64,000 nucleotides of DNA from Alphaproteobacteria bacterium. Its GTDB lineage: Bacteria; Pseudomonadota; Alphaproteobacteria; Micropepsales; Micropepsaceae. Below, piece by piece: positions 46,307 through 54,914 of this stretch (position 1 is its first letter; every line of letters begins with the position of its first letter). The notes under the pieces are model-generated. The model was not told where the DNA came from and searched no databases. It worked only from the letters and a program-made list of their open reading frames with translations. The stretch lies in the NCBI GenBank assembly GCA_947467345.1, contig CANIHD010000002.1:1-64000 (forward strand), written 5' to 3'. Both the position numbers and the translations under genes were made by a program.

Positions 46307-46662
46307 CTCAGGACCACCTGCAATCGCTCTGTCTGCTGCCGCGCCCATTCCAGATAGTCAGCGTTACCGCATTCGATCGGCAGCACCAGGAAACACGGTG
46401 TTGAATACGGGTGCAATGGGCGTGCGGCGGCGATGACCTGATCGACCAGCGTCCGCCGCGTTTTGATGAAGACGGCCATCTCGGATGCCTCCTCGATTTT
46501 TTCCTGCCAAACATAGAGGCTGGTCATAGGCGGGTAGATATTCACGCAAGCCGCCAATTTTCTCTCGATCAGCACATGCGCGGCGACGCGCGCGGAGTCG
46601 GCATCCGGGAATGTGGAGTAGAGAAAGCAGAATTCGTCTGTCGCTTCCAACATGCTCACCAT
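46303..46662 (-). CDS. cutA: Divalent-cation tolerance protein CutA
   Basis: 119-residue trimeric CutA1-family protein: FLYSTFPDADSARVAAHVLIERKLAACVNIYPPMTSLYVWQEKIEEASEMAVFIKT is the full family core, with HPYSTPCFLVLPIECGNADYLEWARQQT at the end. It is named for copper tolerance; its biochemical role remains unclear. The start is ATG 46662 or 46653. It overlaps the GST stop by a few bases, so csp-proximal GST-cutA-PPC are one transcription unit. Confidence 0.92.
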   Translation of the reverse strand: MVSMLEATDEFCFLYSTFPDADSARVAAHVLIERKLAACVNIYPPMTSLYVWQEKIEEASEMAVFIKTRRTLVDQVIAAARPLHPYSTPCFLVLPIECGNADYLEWARQQTERLQVVLR

Positions 46663-47269
46663 GTCTCGCTTAACGGAATATGGCCCGGCTGCGCGGCGAC
46701 GCGAATCAACCAAGCGCTGAGGGCAGGATAGGCCGAAAGATCGAAGCCGCCTTCGTCGGCGCAATGCGTGTAGGCATAAAGCGCCACATCAGCGAGGCTG
46801 TAGCGATTGCCGGCAAACCAATCATGGCGCGCCAGATGCGTTTCCATCACGGCGAGGGCTGCGTTGCCTTTGGCGTGCCATTCAGGAATCAGCGCTCGCT
46901 TCGCCTCCAATTCTTCTTTCGACGCATAACCTAGCCAGAAGCGCGCCACCGCGACATAAGGCTCGTGGCTGTACTGCTCGAAAAACATCCATTGCAGCAT
47001 CTGGGCGCGGTCCCAGGATTCAGTGGGGATCAAGCGCGAGCCTTCGGCGAGGTGAAAAATGATCGCGCCGGATTCCACTAGGCAGCGACCATCGTCAAAT
47101 TCCAACATGGGCACGCGGCCATTCGGGTTCTTCGCCAGAAATGTCGCTTGGCGCGTTAGACCGCCATGCTCCGGATATTCCTTAAGCGCGATGGGGATGC
47201 CGAGTTGCCGCGCCACAAGCCGCACCTTGTAGCAATTGCCGGACATCTGCATTGGTGAAGCACGCGCAT
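46656..47269 (-). pseudogene. Glutathione S-transferase family gene with a frameshift at its N-terminus
   Basis: From 47252 inward the frame encodes a GST: SGNCYKVRLVARQLGIP, ATFLAKNPNGRVPMLEFDDG, LVESGAIIFHLAEGS with the glutathione-contact Glu-Ser, then the helical domain to 46656. The first beta strand is missing from that frame. It is found in the next frame from ATG 47269 (MRVLHQ), which has AAAGG upstream. Adding one base at about 47253-47256 would join them as MRVLHQMQMSGNCYKVRL, the family start. So this is either a one-base deletion or a sequence error. If translation starts at 47252 the product lacks strand 1 and is probably unstable. Confidence 0.7.
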
Positions 47270-47302
47270 GGCGAGGACCTTTCGTTCGAAGGCGCCGGAA
47301 AT

Positions 47303-47336
47303 AAAAAGGGCGGCGAAGCTTTCGCTGCGCCGCCCC
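47303..47336 (-). terminator. Rho-independent terminator of the cold-shock gene
   Basis: On the minus strand GGGCGGCG pairs with CGCCGCCC around a short AGCGAAAGCTT loop, followed by TTTTT. It lies 22 bases after the csp stop and before GST. Confidence 0.85.
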
Positions 47337-47358
47337 GAAAGCAAGAATTTTAGCGCTT

Positions 47359-47562
47359 CTATGAGGCGCGGAGATTGACCGCCTTGGCGCCGCGCGCGTC
47401 CGGCTGAACATCGAAGGACAGCTTCTGTCCCTCGTTCAGCGTGCGCATGCCCGCTGCTTCAACGGCTGTCGCATGGACAAACACGTCCTTGCCGCCGTCT
47501 TCCGGTGAAATGAAGCCGTAGCCCTTCACCGTGTTGAAAAACTTTACCGTTCCGATAGCCAT
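47359..47562 (-). CDS. CspA-family cold-shock protein
   Basis: 67-residue OB-fold RNA/DNA-binding protein: GTVKFFNTVKGYGFISPEDGGKDVFVHATAV contains both RNP motifs (KGYGFI and VFVHATAV), followed by LNEGQKLSFDVQPDARGAKAVNL. ATG 47562 follows GGGAG. The upstream region is long and may hold a regulatory leader; a strong terminator follows. Which csp paralogue it is cannot be told. Confidence 0.95.
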   Translation of the reverse strand: MAIGTVKFFNTVKGYGFISPEDGGKDVFVHATAVEAAGMRTLNEGQKLSFDVQPDARGAKAVNLRAS

Positions 47563-47953
47563 GTTCGCTCCCACTGAATCATGAACCCCCGCGGCGACAT
47601 TGCCGTGGCGCTTACGTTGGCGGTCCGTTTCAGAAGGAGCTGTCTCGTCCAGGCGCGCAGAGGCGGAATGGAGGCAAAAACAGGCGCGCTTCACCGGACT
47701 TAATTACCCTCGTGACAAGAACGGTGTCATAGAAACGCCGTTATTTCAATACTCCGGAAAGGTACGCGCCACCTTCGTTAGCGAGTCGATGCTCGCCCGC
47801 TAGGCATCGGAAATATTTACGAAAAATGCATTCGAGCGCACTGAGATATCGAACTTTCGCGCTAGTGGCACACGGTGTTCCGCTAGCGGTGGGTACGCGG
47901 AACGCACCCCACGTATGTTGCGCCGGCCTGTGGTATGGTTTGTGGAAAGACGA
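47563..47953. other. Intergenic region between the divergent csp gene and the paralogue pair
   Basis: 391 bases with no convincing gene. It must hold the promoters and leaders of csp (minus) and of the secreted-protein pair (plus). I see a GTTCCG/CGGAAC inverted repeat near 47877-47903 and an AT-rich stretch near 47695-47720. A cold-shock leader RNA on the csp side is plausible but unproved. Confidence 0.4.
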
Positions 47954-48448
47954 ATGGAGTTCAGTTTGCGCAGGTTCGTGACAGCCAAATTTCTGATGTT
48001 TCTTTCGAGCTTAACGCCAGCCGTGAGCGGGGAGGCGAGCGATGCGCAGCGCTTCAGCACAACAGACGACAGCGCCAATCCGTTCGGGCCGTTGCTCGCG
48101 CGCAATCGCGCCACCGACCTCGGCGGTGTGCAGGCGGTGTGTGGCGGCGCCGATACGGCGACACGCGGTGACGCGCGCTGGGAAACCTATCCTTTGAAAT
48201 TGGAATTCACCGGACCGGGCGATGCCTATCTTAGCTTCGCGCATGTCTCGCTCACCGATCTTAAGGGGCAGGGCGTGCTCAGCGTTCGTTGCCCCGGTGC
48301 TTGGCTGCTGCTCGGTTTGCCCGCCGGTGAATACAAGGCGTTGGTTGGAACGCCGGGCGCTATGGATCAGACAATCGGGTTCGTTGTACCGCCGACAGGG
48401 CAGAAGACTTTGGTGGTGCGTTTTCCAGCGGCGAATACGGGCCGCTGA
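47954..48448 (+). CDS. Secreted protein of unknown function, paralogue 1 of 2
   Basis: 164 residues. Signal peptide to about residue 26 (RRFVTAKFLMFLSSLTPAVSG), then a domain of about 120 residues: GGVQAVCGGADTATRGDARWETYPLKLEFTG, VLSVRCPGAWLLLGLPAGEYKALV and PPTGQKTLVVRFP. The last part resembles carboxypeptidase-regulatory-like beta-sandwich patterns (LPAGEYxV). Two cysteines (VC.. and VRC) are shared with the downstream paralogue. ATG 47954 starts the signal peptide and has GGAAAG upstream; ATG 47915 is possible. I recognise no named family. Confidence 0.7.
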   Translation: MEFSLRRFVTAKFLMFLSSLTPAVSGEASDAQRFSTTDDSANPFGPLLARNRATDLGGVQAVCGGADTATRGDARWETYPLKLEFTGPGDAYLSFAHVSLTDLKGQGVLSVRCPGAWLLLGLPAGEYKALVGTPGAMDQTIGFVVPPTGQKTLVVRFPAANTGR

Positions 48449-48461
48449 AAAGGGGGGGGAT

Positions 48462-48923
48462 ATGAACGCACGATTTTTTCATGCGGCGATGTTGGTTGTT
48501 GCATACGCAGTGCCCGCTCGAGCCGCCGAAATAAATGCGACGCCACTCACGCTTGATCGCCCCGCCATGGTCAACAACATTGAAGTGGTGTGTACGGGCA
48601 TAGGCCGCGAAGTGCGCGAAGACCCGCGCTGGAACGCCTATCCGTTACGCGTTGAAATCGCCGGCAACCAAGGTCAGCTGCTTGGCGATGTGCGCGTCAC
48701 GCTTAAGCGTGGTGAAGAAGCGTTGCTGAGCGTCATATGCGGTGGGCCGTGGCTTCTATCGAAGCTACCGCAAGGCGCCTATCGCGTGACCGCTGAAATC
48801 CAGGGCCGCGTCGTCAACGTGAACGCGAATGTTCCGGCGACTGGTCAGGGCCGCGTCATCGTCCGCTTTCCCGAATTGGGCGGTGCGATCAGTCCGGAAT
48901 ACACACCGCCAACGACGCCGTAG
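48462..48923 (+). CDS. Secreted protein of unknown function, paralogue 2 of 2
   Basis: 153 residues with a signal peptide ending ARAA. It aligns end to end with the upstream protein: IEVVCTGIGREVREDPRWNAYPLRVEIAG, LLSVICGGPWLLSKLPQGAYRVTAEIQG and VPATGQGRVIVRFPELGG. Shared features are the two Cys, RW..YPL, LSV.C.G.WLL..LP.G.Y and P.TGQ...VRFP. It starts 13 bases after paralogue 1 behind a G-rich ribosome site, so the two are cotranscribed. It ends in a Pro/Thr tail. The repeat cluster follows its stop. Confidence 0.75.
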   Translation: MNARFFHAAMLVVAYAVPARAAEINATPLTLDRPAMVNNIEVVCTGIGREVREDPRWNAYPLRVEIAGNQGQLLGDVRVTLKRGEEALLSVICGGPWLLSKLPQGAYRVTAEIQGRVVNVNANVPATGQGRVIVRFPELGGAISPEYTPPTTP

Positions 48924-48925
48924 TT

Positions 48926-49108
48926 CGTCATCCTTCGAGTACATTCCCAAAGTTGTTATGGTTCCCCATTGTCATGGCCCGGCTTGACCGGGCCATCCAG
49001 CGCTCACGCGTCCGCGTGAGCCATAGAGTCCATGATCACCTGGAGGGCCCGCTTTCGCGGGCCATGACAGAGACGAGACGCGCGCTGCGCGCGCTCCTCA
49101 GGATGAGG
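48926..49108. repeat. Family A repeat (A5) interrupted by a family B copy
   Basis: The left A start TCATCCTTCGAG (48926-48937) is separated from the rest of the left half (GAGACGCGCGCTGCGCG then CTCCTCAGGATGAG, up to 49107) by about 135 bases that contain the complete B2 element. The bases CGAG occur on both sides of the interruption, like a short target-site duplication. Confidence 0.7.
48970..49069. repeat. Family B palindromic repeat, copy B2 (100 bases)
   Basis: Ends are perfect inverted repeats (TGTCATGGCCCG/CGGGCCATGACA). Internal hairpins are GGCCCGGcttgaCCGGGCC, CTCACGCGtCCGCGTGAG and GGCCCGCtttcGCGGGCC. It is in the opposite orientation to B1 and B3. Confidence 0.85.
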
Positions 49109-49120
49109 GCGACCGCACCA

Positions 49121-51397
49121 TCAGCGCGCGAGAGGTGGCGTGCGCGTCGATTTGCTTTTCCCTTTGATCGACCGCGTGCCGCCGCGCCCCTTGGTCGAAC
49201 GCGGCTTGCCTTCGGCAAAGGCGGCATCGACAGCGCCGTCGACCGCCGACTGCCGCGCATAGGGATCGTCAGCAATGGCCAGCTCGGTCACCTGCAGGCG
49301 CTTGATCTCGTCGCGCAGCCGCGCCGCGTCTTCGAATTCGAGATCGCCTGCCGCCTGACGCATGCGCTTCTCCAACTCCGTGATGTGGGCGCGCAGATTG
49401 TGCCCGATCGGAACCGGATCGTCGGCGAAGCCACTTTCGACCAGCACATGATCGCGCTCATAGGTCGAGCCCATGATGTCGGCGATGCGATTCTTGATAC
49501 TGGACGGCGTAATATTGTGCTCGCGATTATAGGCTTCCTGCCGCGTGCGGCGGCGTGACGTCTCCGCCATCGCGCGCTCCATCGAGCCGGTGATGCGGTC
49601 TGCATAGAGAATGACTTTGCCGTCCACATTACGCGCGGCGCGGCCGATGGTTTGAATGAGCGAGGTTTCCGAACGCAGGAATCCTTCTTTGTCGGCATCC
49701 AGGATGGCGACCAGCGCGCATTCTGGAATATCCAAACCTTCGCGCAAGAGATTGATGCCGATCAGAATGTCGAAAGCGCCAAGCCGGAGGTCGCGGATGA
49801 TCTCGATGCGCTCCAGCGTTTCCACATCGGAGTGCATGTAGCGCACGCGGATGCCGTGCTCGTGCAGATATTCCGTCAGGTCTTCAGCCATGCGCTTGGT
49901 CAGCGTCGTCACCAGCGCGCGATACCCGGCCTTCGCGATGCGTTTGCATTCGGACAACAGATCATCGACCTGATGTTCAACTGGGCGGATTTCCACCGGC
50001 GGATCGATCAGCCCGGTGGGGCGGATCACCTGCTCGGTGAACACGCCGCCGGTGCGTTCCAATTCCCAGCGCCCGGGTGTCGCCGAAACCGAAACGGTTT
50101 GCGGCCGCATCATATCCCATTCCTCGAATTTCAGCGGACGGTTGTCGATGCAAGACGGCAGGCGGAAACCGAATTCCGCCAGCGTTGCTTTACGCCGGAA
50201 GTCGCCCTTAAACATGGCGCCGATTTGCGGAACGGTGACATGGCTTTCATCGACGAATACCAAGGCCTCATCGGGCAGATATTCGAACAAAGTCGGCGGC
50301 GGTTCGCCCGGTTTGCGCCCCGTGAGCCAGCGCGAATAGTTTTCGATGCCGGCGCAAGAGCCGGTGGCTTCGATCATCTCGAGATCGAACAATGTACGCT
50401 GCTCCAGACGCTGCGCTTCCAGAAGCTTGCCGTTGGCGCGAAACCAATCGAGCCGCTGACGCATCTCCTCGCGCAGGCCTTTTACCGCCTGCGCCAGCGT
50501 GGGACGCGGCGTCACATAATGCGAATTGGCGTAAATCTTCACCGATTCCAACTCGGCGGCTTTTTTCCCCGTTAGCGGATCAAACTCCGAGATCATCTCG
50601 ACTTCGTCGCCGAACAGCGCGATGCGCCAGGCGCGGTCTTCATAGTGGGCGGGAAAGAGATCGATGGTGTCACCGCGCGCGCGGAAAGCGCCGCGCGTGA
50701 AAGCATCGTCATTGCGCCTGTATTGCAGCGCCACCAATTGCTGCAGCAGATCGGCGCGGTTGAGGCGTTGCCCGCGTGAAATCGTGATGGCGGTGCCGGA
50801 ATAGGTCTCCACCGACCCAATGCCGTAAATGCACGACACCGAGGCTACGATGATGACGTCGTCGCGTTCCAGAATCGCCCGCGTCGCGGCGTGGCGCATG
50901 CGGTCGATCTGTTCGTTGATGGAGGAATCTTTTTCGATATAGGTGTCGGTGCGCGGTATATAGGCTTCCGGCTGGTAGTAATCGTAATAGGAGACGAAAT
51001 ACTCCACCGCGTTTTCCGGGAAGAAACTTTTCATCTCGGAATAAAGCTGCGCCGCAAGTGTTTTGTTCGGCGCCAGAACGAGTGCCGGGCGCTGCAATTC
51101 TTCAATGACTTTCGCCATCGTGAAGGTCTTGCCGGAGCCGGTGACGCCGAGAAGAACCTGATCGCGTTCGCCGCCGCGCGCGGCCTCGACAAGTTCCGCG
51201 ATCGCGGTCGGCTGGTCGCCGGCGGGTTTGTACTCGGACACGAGCTTGAAACGGCGTCCGCCTTCGCTCTTCTCCGGGCGGTCAGGGCGATGCGGTACGA
51301 ACGCCGTCAGCTCGGCGCCGCTCAGCCCGCGGAAAGCCGCTGGTGCTTCTTCCATGCCCGAAACCGGCCGGAATGCAGGTCCGTTATTGTGTCCCAT
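49121..51397 (-). CDS. uvrB: Excinuclease ABC subunit UvrB
   Basis: Damage-verifying helicase of nucleotide excision repair, 758 residues. Walker A is [18 protein letters not shown]; the beta-hairpin region is [27 protein letters not shown]-like motif is [10 protein letters not shown]; motif VI is [11 protein letters not shown]. The C-terminal UVR motif ([16 protein letters not shown]) is followed by a basic Lys/Ser/Thr tail common in Alphaproteobacteria. I use ATG 51397 (MGHNNGPAF); the frame to 51607 upstream runs through another gene. Confidence 0.96.
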   Translation of the reverse strand: MGHNNGPAFRPVSGMEEAPAAFRGLSGAELTAFVPHRPDRPEKSEGGRRFKLVSEYKPAGDQPTAIAELVEAARGGERDQVLLGVTGSGKTFTMAKVIEELQRPALVLAPNKTLAAQLYSEMKSFFPENAVEYFVSYYDYYQPEAYIPRTDTYIEKDSSINEQIDRMRHAATRAILERDDVIIVASVSCIYGIGSVETYSGTAITISRGQRLNRADLLQQLVALQYRRNDDAFTRGAFRARGDTIDLFPAHYEDRAWRIALFGDEVEMISEFDPLTGKKAAELESVKIYANSHYVTPRPTLAQAVKGLREEMRQRLDWFRANGKLLEAQRLEQRTLFDLEMIEATGSCAGIENYSRWLTGRKPGEPPPTLFEYLPDEALVFVDESHVTVPQIGAMFKGDFRRKATLAEFGFRLPSCIDNRPLKFEEWDMMRPQTVSVSATPGRWELERTGGVFTEQVIRPTGLIDPPVEIRPVEHQVDDLLSECKRIAKAGYRALVTTLTKRMAEDLTEYLHEHGIRVRYMHSDVETLERIEIIRDLRLGAFDILIGINLLREGLDIPECALVAILDADKEGFLRSETSLIQTIGRAARNVDGKVILYADRITGSMERAMAETSRRRTRQEAYNREHNITPSSIKNRIADIMGSTYERDHVLVESGFADDPVPIGHNLRAHITELEKRMRQAAGDLEFEDAARLRDEIKRLQVTELAIADDPYARQSAVDGAVDAAFAEGKPRSTKGRGGTRSIKGKSKSTRTPPLAR

Positions 51398-51447
51398 GAG
51401 GCCAATATAGGTGGGATTCGGCCAGTGCCAATGTTCCGCGGCGGTGT

Positions 51448-52058
51448 CTAACGGGCGAATTGCCGGTAGAGCGCGCGTGTCACCCAGCCCAGCGCGAAGG
51501 CACCTAAGGCGCCGCCGCCCGCCGGCAGCAAATAGCCGAAGACGAGTGTTTTTGCGGTGTCGGCCCGGCCGAAGCTTTGTTCCATGGCGCTGCCCCATAG
51601 GGCGCAAGGCGTTGCGGCGGTTTCCACGGCTGCGACGCAGACATCTGGACGGTCGCCATCACCAGCAGAATCGGCAGCAGCAAAGCGATCAAGGGAAGAA
51701 ACAACGCACTGATGCCGGCGCGTAAGGGTCGTGCCGCTAACGCTGCGGCCAGCGCAGCGATGGTCGTGAGAGTCGGTGTCAGTACGAAGCCCGCGCCGAC
51801 CAGCCAGGAAAGGTCCAGAAAATCCTTGAGCGCGGGTCCCAGCCCGTTATCGAACAAGGTGTCGAAACATGCCGTGGGTCCAGGTTGGCAATCCGTTGCG
51901 AAGGCAGCGGCGCGTACTACCCAAGCCAGAAGCACGGGCGCGATCATCAGGCTCGCAGCTGCCCACCAAACACGGTCCATGGCGAAAGTGAACGGACCCT
52001 GCGGCACAGGTTCCGGCCCAGACTCTTCAGGCGGAGATGAATCCTGCTTATCGCTCAT
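51448..52058 (-). pseudogene. Small polytopic membrane protein gene, apparently frameshifted
   Basis: The first frame from 52058 gives MSDKQDSSPPEESGPEPVPQ, a helix (WWAAASLMIAPVLLAWVVRAAAF), a Cys-containing loop (TDCQPGPTACFDTL) and two more helices ending [11 protein letters not shown]. It then continues into an unlikely tail (stop at 51504). The neighbouring frame from about 51650 gives [19 protein letters not shown], then [26 protein letters not shown], a convincing last helix and basic end, with a stop at 51448. One missing or extra base near 51645-51655 would restore the reading. I recognise no family. Confidence 0.6.
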
Positions 52059-52181
52059 ACGGACAAATCGAGTCGGACGGAGCTTCCGTCCGCTGTCTAC
52101 GACAGAGCGGCGATTTGCGCGAGATGGGACCAGAACTCTAAGTCTGGAACTTTGAGTCTGAAACTCTGGGCTACAAAACGA

Positions 52182-52210
52182 AAAGCCCGCGTTCGTTAGA
52201 ACGCGGGCTA
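52182..52210 (-). terminator. Rho-independent terminator of the porin gene
   Basis: A perfect 11-bp stem (AGCCCGCGTTC/GAACGCGGGCT) with a 4-base loop, followed on the minus strand by TTTTCGTTTT. It lies 31 bases after the TorF-like stop codon. Confidence 0.88.
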
Positions 52211-52241
52211 CTCGATAGGCCAGTCAGTCTAAGTCAGTAAA

Positions 52242-52919
52242 TCAAGGTACGCTGAACTTCGCGGTCAGCATGCCGACAAAGCGTTCTTTGCTGCCCGGAA
52301 GGTCGTTGCCGACCACCATGCCGGTCAGCGTCAAGAACTCATACGACGCTGCCAAACCAATATTCCAATCCGTGTAGTCCCGGATGCCGCTGTCAGAATC
52401 GCTGTAACCGACATTGGCGGAGGCGCTGAGAATGCCCGCGAACGGAATAGAGATGCCGCCGGTCCAATACATCGAACCCAAGCCGCCGCCGAATTCCGGC
52501 GAGTAATAAAGGCGACCCGTGACCGACGCGATGCCGAGGGTGAAGTTCGGGCCGGCGTAGAATTCGACGAAATCAGAGTCAGCGCTGCCCGGCGCGTCCG
52601 GATAGACGTAGCCGATGACGCCAAACGTCGCGCCTAAGTTTTCGGTGAACGATGTCGTGTAGCTGCCGTAAATGTCCCATTCCAGCGATGCACCGGCGGA
52701 ATCGACGGTCGAGGCCCAGGTTCCAACGGCCAGACCATTGCCGAAATCATAGTCGAGGCCGCCCTGCAGCGCCGGATCGTTCGACGACTGCGAAATGCCA
52801 CGCCACATATAATTGGTAGTGCCGGTGATATTGGCGCTGAATGTTTGCGCCATAGCCGGAGACACTGCGACTACGGCCAATCCGGCCGCTACGATAATGC
52901 TCTGAAGAATCTTGTTCAT
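52242..52919 (-). CDS. TorF-family putative outer-membrane porin
   Basis: 225-residue beta-barrel protein. The signal peptide ends AMAQ, then SANITGTTNYMWRGISQSSNDPALQGGLDYDFGNGLAVGTWAS, the hallmark opening of the family. Many alternating aromatic strands follow (DIYGSYTTSF, YYSPEFGG, YTDWNIGLAASYEF), and it closes with FVGMLTAKFSVP. ATG 52919 has AGAGGG upstream. The permeant is unknown. Its own terminator and AT-rich upstream region indicate a separate, probably well expressed gene. Confidence 0.88.
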   Translation of the reverse strand: MNKILQSIIVAAGLAVVAVSPAMAQTFSANITGTTNYMWRGISQSSNDPALQGGLDYDFGNGLAVGTWASTVDSAGASLEWDIYGSYTTSFTENLGATFGVIGYVYPDAPGSADSDFVEFYAGPNFTLGIASVTGRLYYSPEFGGGLGSMYWTGGISIPFAGILSASANVGYSDSDSGIRDYTDWNIGLAASYEFLTLTGMVVGNDLPGSKERFVGMLTAKFSVP

Positions 52920-53361
52920 ATTGTTGCCCTCTTCGTTACTCTCCCGCATGCAGATCCGCTGCGGTTTCCATATTCCCGGCCGGGGGGGCCTCGAACACGA
53001 AAATAATAAGTATAATAACCGCATGGGAAAGCAATTACGCAGCATCGCAAAATTACGACATTTCAGCAACAAGTGACAAGAAATTGCGTCATAAGCACCA
53101 TTCCAGGCCTTTAAGTGCCACTAAATAGGTCAAGTGACTAAAATATATGCACCCTAAATGAGAGTCATATTGTGCTGCAACCAGGCGGCTGCTGCAGCTG
53201 CGAAGTTGATGGCCATAGGAGAGTGATCCCCATTTGGACCTGTGCGCCGTCCAGAAATCTTTTCCTTGGCCGCGAACGCTTGCGTATAAGGAACCGGCGC
53301 ACACCAAAAAGTCATACAGAACTCCGATGATTTCACCGTCGCGGTTGGCCCCCGGAGTCCA
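52920..53361. other. Gap upstream of the porin gene, AT-rich in part
   Basis: 442 bases with no gene I can support. Positions 52998-53170 are clearly more AT-rich than the surroundings and hold the likely porin promoter (ATTATACTTATTATTTTC on the minus strand). The 8-mer CAAGTGAC occurs twice, near 53069 and 53132. A run of seven G lies near 52983. The remainder looks like leader for the phosphatase gene. Confidence 0.4.
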
Positions 53362-54057
53362 ATGACCATCGCTTTGCGCGATCCTCAAAATTCAGACGTG
53401 CTCGTGCCCGCCATGGTGCGCCCTTTAAGGGTCATTCTTGTCCGTCATGGGCGTCCGGCGATCCCGCTTGCTATCCGTACCAGCCATGACGGTTTTCGCC
53501 GTTACATCGATGCGTATGAGGAGGCTGGGCTCGATCCCGCGAGCGCGCCGCCGGAAGAGCTGCTGGATCTGGTCCGCGGCCTCAACGAGGTGCACACAAG
53601 TTTCTCGCCGCGTGCGCAAGACAGTGCGCGCACCTTGATGCCGGAAGCGGATGTAATCGCCGACCCGCTTTTCGCCGAAGCGCCGCTGGCGTCGCCCCGC
53701 ATTCCGCTGCTGAAAATGAAAGTTCCGGTATGGGCGGTGATGGCGCGTATCATGTGGCACGCCGGCTATCATCCCGAGATCGAAGATTATCGCCGCGCCA
53801 AAAATCGCGCCGGTGCGGCCGCCGATATTTTACTGCAGCGTGCGGAAGAGAATGATGGCGAAGCCATTCTGGTCGCGCATGGTTATTTCAATGCCATGAT
53901 TGGACGCGTGTTGCGCAAGCGTGGATTTCACCGCACCGGCGCGCATCGCGTGCGCCATTGGAATGTCGTCATTTACGAGCAAGACATTCCCGGCGTAACG
54001 GCGCCGCGCCCCAGCCGCGTCGCGCGCCTTCGCCGCAAGCTTAGAGCTGTTAAATAG
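53362..54057 (+). CDS. Histidine phosphatase superfamily protein
   Basis: 231 residues. The catalytic RHG motif is LRVILVRHGRPAIPL, and the second His is in AILVAHGYFNAMIGRVLRKRGF. The region between (SPRAQDSARTLMP) matches the S..RA..TA pattern of phosphoglycerate mutase-like phosphatases. The C-terminus is basic (RVARLRRKLRAVK). The substrate is unknown. Its stop is followed immediately by repeat A6. Confidence 0.85.
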   Translation: MTIALRDPQNSDVLVPAMVRPLRVILVRHGRPAIPLAIRTSHDGFRRYIDAYEEAGLDPASAPPEELLDLVRGLNEVHTSFSPRAQDSARTLMPEADVIADPLFAEAPLASPRIPLLKMKVPVWAVMARIMWHAGYHPEIEDYRRAKNRAGAAADILLQRAEENDGEAILVAHGYFNAMIGRVLRKRGFHRTGAHRVRHWNVVIYEQDIPGVTAPRPSRVARLRRKLRAVK

Positions 54058-54062
54058 CATCC

Positions 54063-54161
54063 CTCATCCTTCGAGACGCGCCTTCGGCGCTCCTCAGGAT
54101 GAGGATGTATTTTTCAACATCATGGTGAGGAGGTCGCGAAGCGACCGTCTCGAACCATGAG
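54063..54161. repeat. Family A palindromic repeat, copy A6 (most complete)
   Basis: Left hairpin: CTCATCCT/AGGATGAG outer arms around GACGCGCCttcgGGCGC-like core. Right hairpin: CATGGTG.../..ACCATGAG outer arms around GGTCGC/GCGACC. It lies between the convergent phosphatase and nitroreductase genes. Confidence 0.88.
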
Positions 54162-54173
54162 GGCAATAGTGAA

Positions 54174-54761
54174 TTAGAACCGCGTCGTAATGCTTTCGAC
54201 GTCCGGGCGCGGACGGTCTTCGAGGACTATTGTGGACTGACCAAAATAAATGAAACCGGCGATACGCTCTCCGACGGTGAGCCCGAGCCGTTCCATCACC
54301 ACCGGGTGGTAGGCGCCCCATTCGGTCAACCAATTGGCTACGAAGCCCATCGCATGCGCGGCGATCAACGCGGTCTGACACACGGCACCTGCCGAGAGCT
54401 GCTGCTCCCATACCGGAATCGGCAGGCCTTCGCGCGCGCGGCTGACCACGGCGACAACCACCGGCGCGCGGAGAAAGCGGTTCCGCTCCTGTTCGATGCG
54501 GTCAGGCGAGGCATCGGGCGGTAGGACTTCGACAAGCACTTCGCCGAGGCGGTCGCGCCCGTCGCCCTCAATGAGAATAAAACGCCAGGGGGCCAGCTTG
54601 CCATGGTCCGGCACCCGGACGGCCGCTGCCAATATGCGCGCCAGCTGATCCGGGGTGGGGCCAGGGCCGGTCATGGCCTTGGCTGAGCCCGAGCGCCGGC
54701 TGAGCAGAAGGTCCAGTGCCTCAGGAACGCGCAGATTCAAGGTGGTGGGGTAGGGCAACAT
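54174..54761 (-). CDS. Nitroreductase family protein (YdjA-like)
   Basis: 195-residue FMN oxidoreductase: LLSRRSGSAKAMTGPGPTPDQLARILAAAVRVPDHGKLAPWRFILIEG is the FMN-binding start of the short YdjA-type nitroreductases, and WEQQLSAGAVCQTALIAAHAMGFVANWLTEW the middle. The physiological electron acceptor is unknown. Confidence 0.88.
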   Translation of the reverse strand: MLPYPTTLNLRVPEALDLLLSRRSGSAKAMTGPGPTPDQLARILAAAVRVPDHGKLAPWRFILIEGDGRDRLGEVLVEVLPPDASPDRIEQERNRFLRAPVVVAVVSRAREGLPIPVWEQQLSAGAVCQTALIAAHAMGFVANWLTEWGAYHPVVMERLGLTVGERIAGFIYFGQSTIVLEDRPRPDVESITTRF

Positions 54762-54914
54762 TCAGGCACCCATGGGGTTTTATCAATAGTCAGGCAGCTA
54801 ATGGTCGGGTTGGCGGGCTTGCGGAGAGGGCTTTAAGAACCGAGATAGAAAGGCGGGCGTAGCCTGCCGACCGGTCCCAGCCTAGACTATACCCTGTCAC
54901 GGAGAGGCGCGAAT

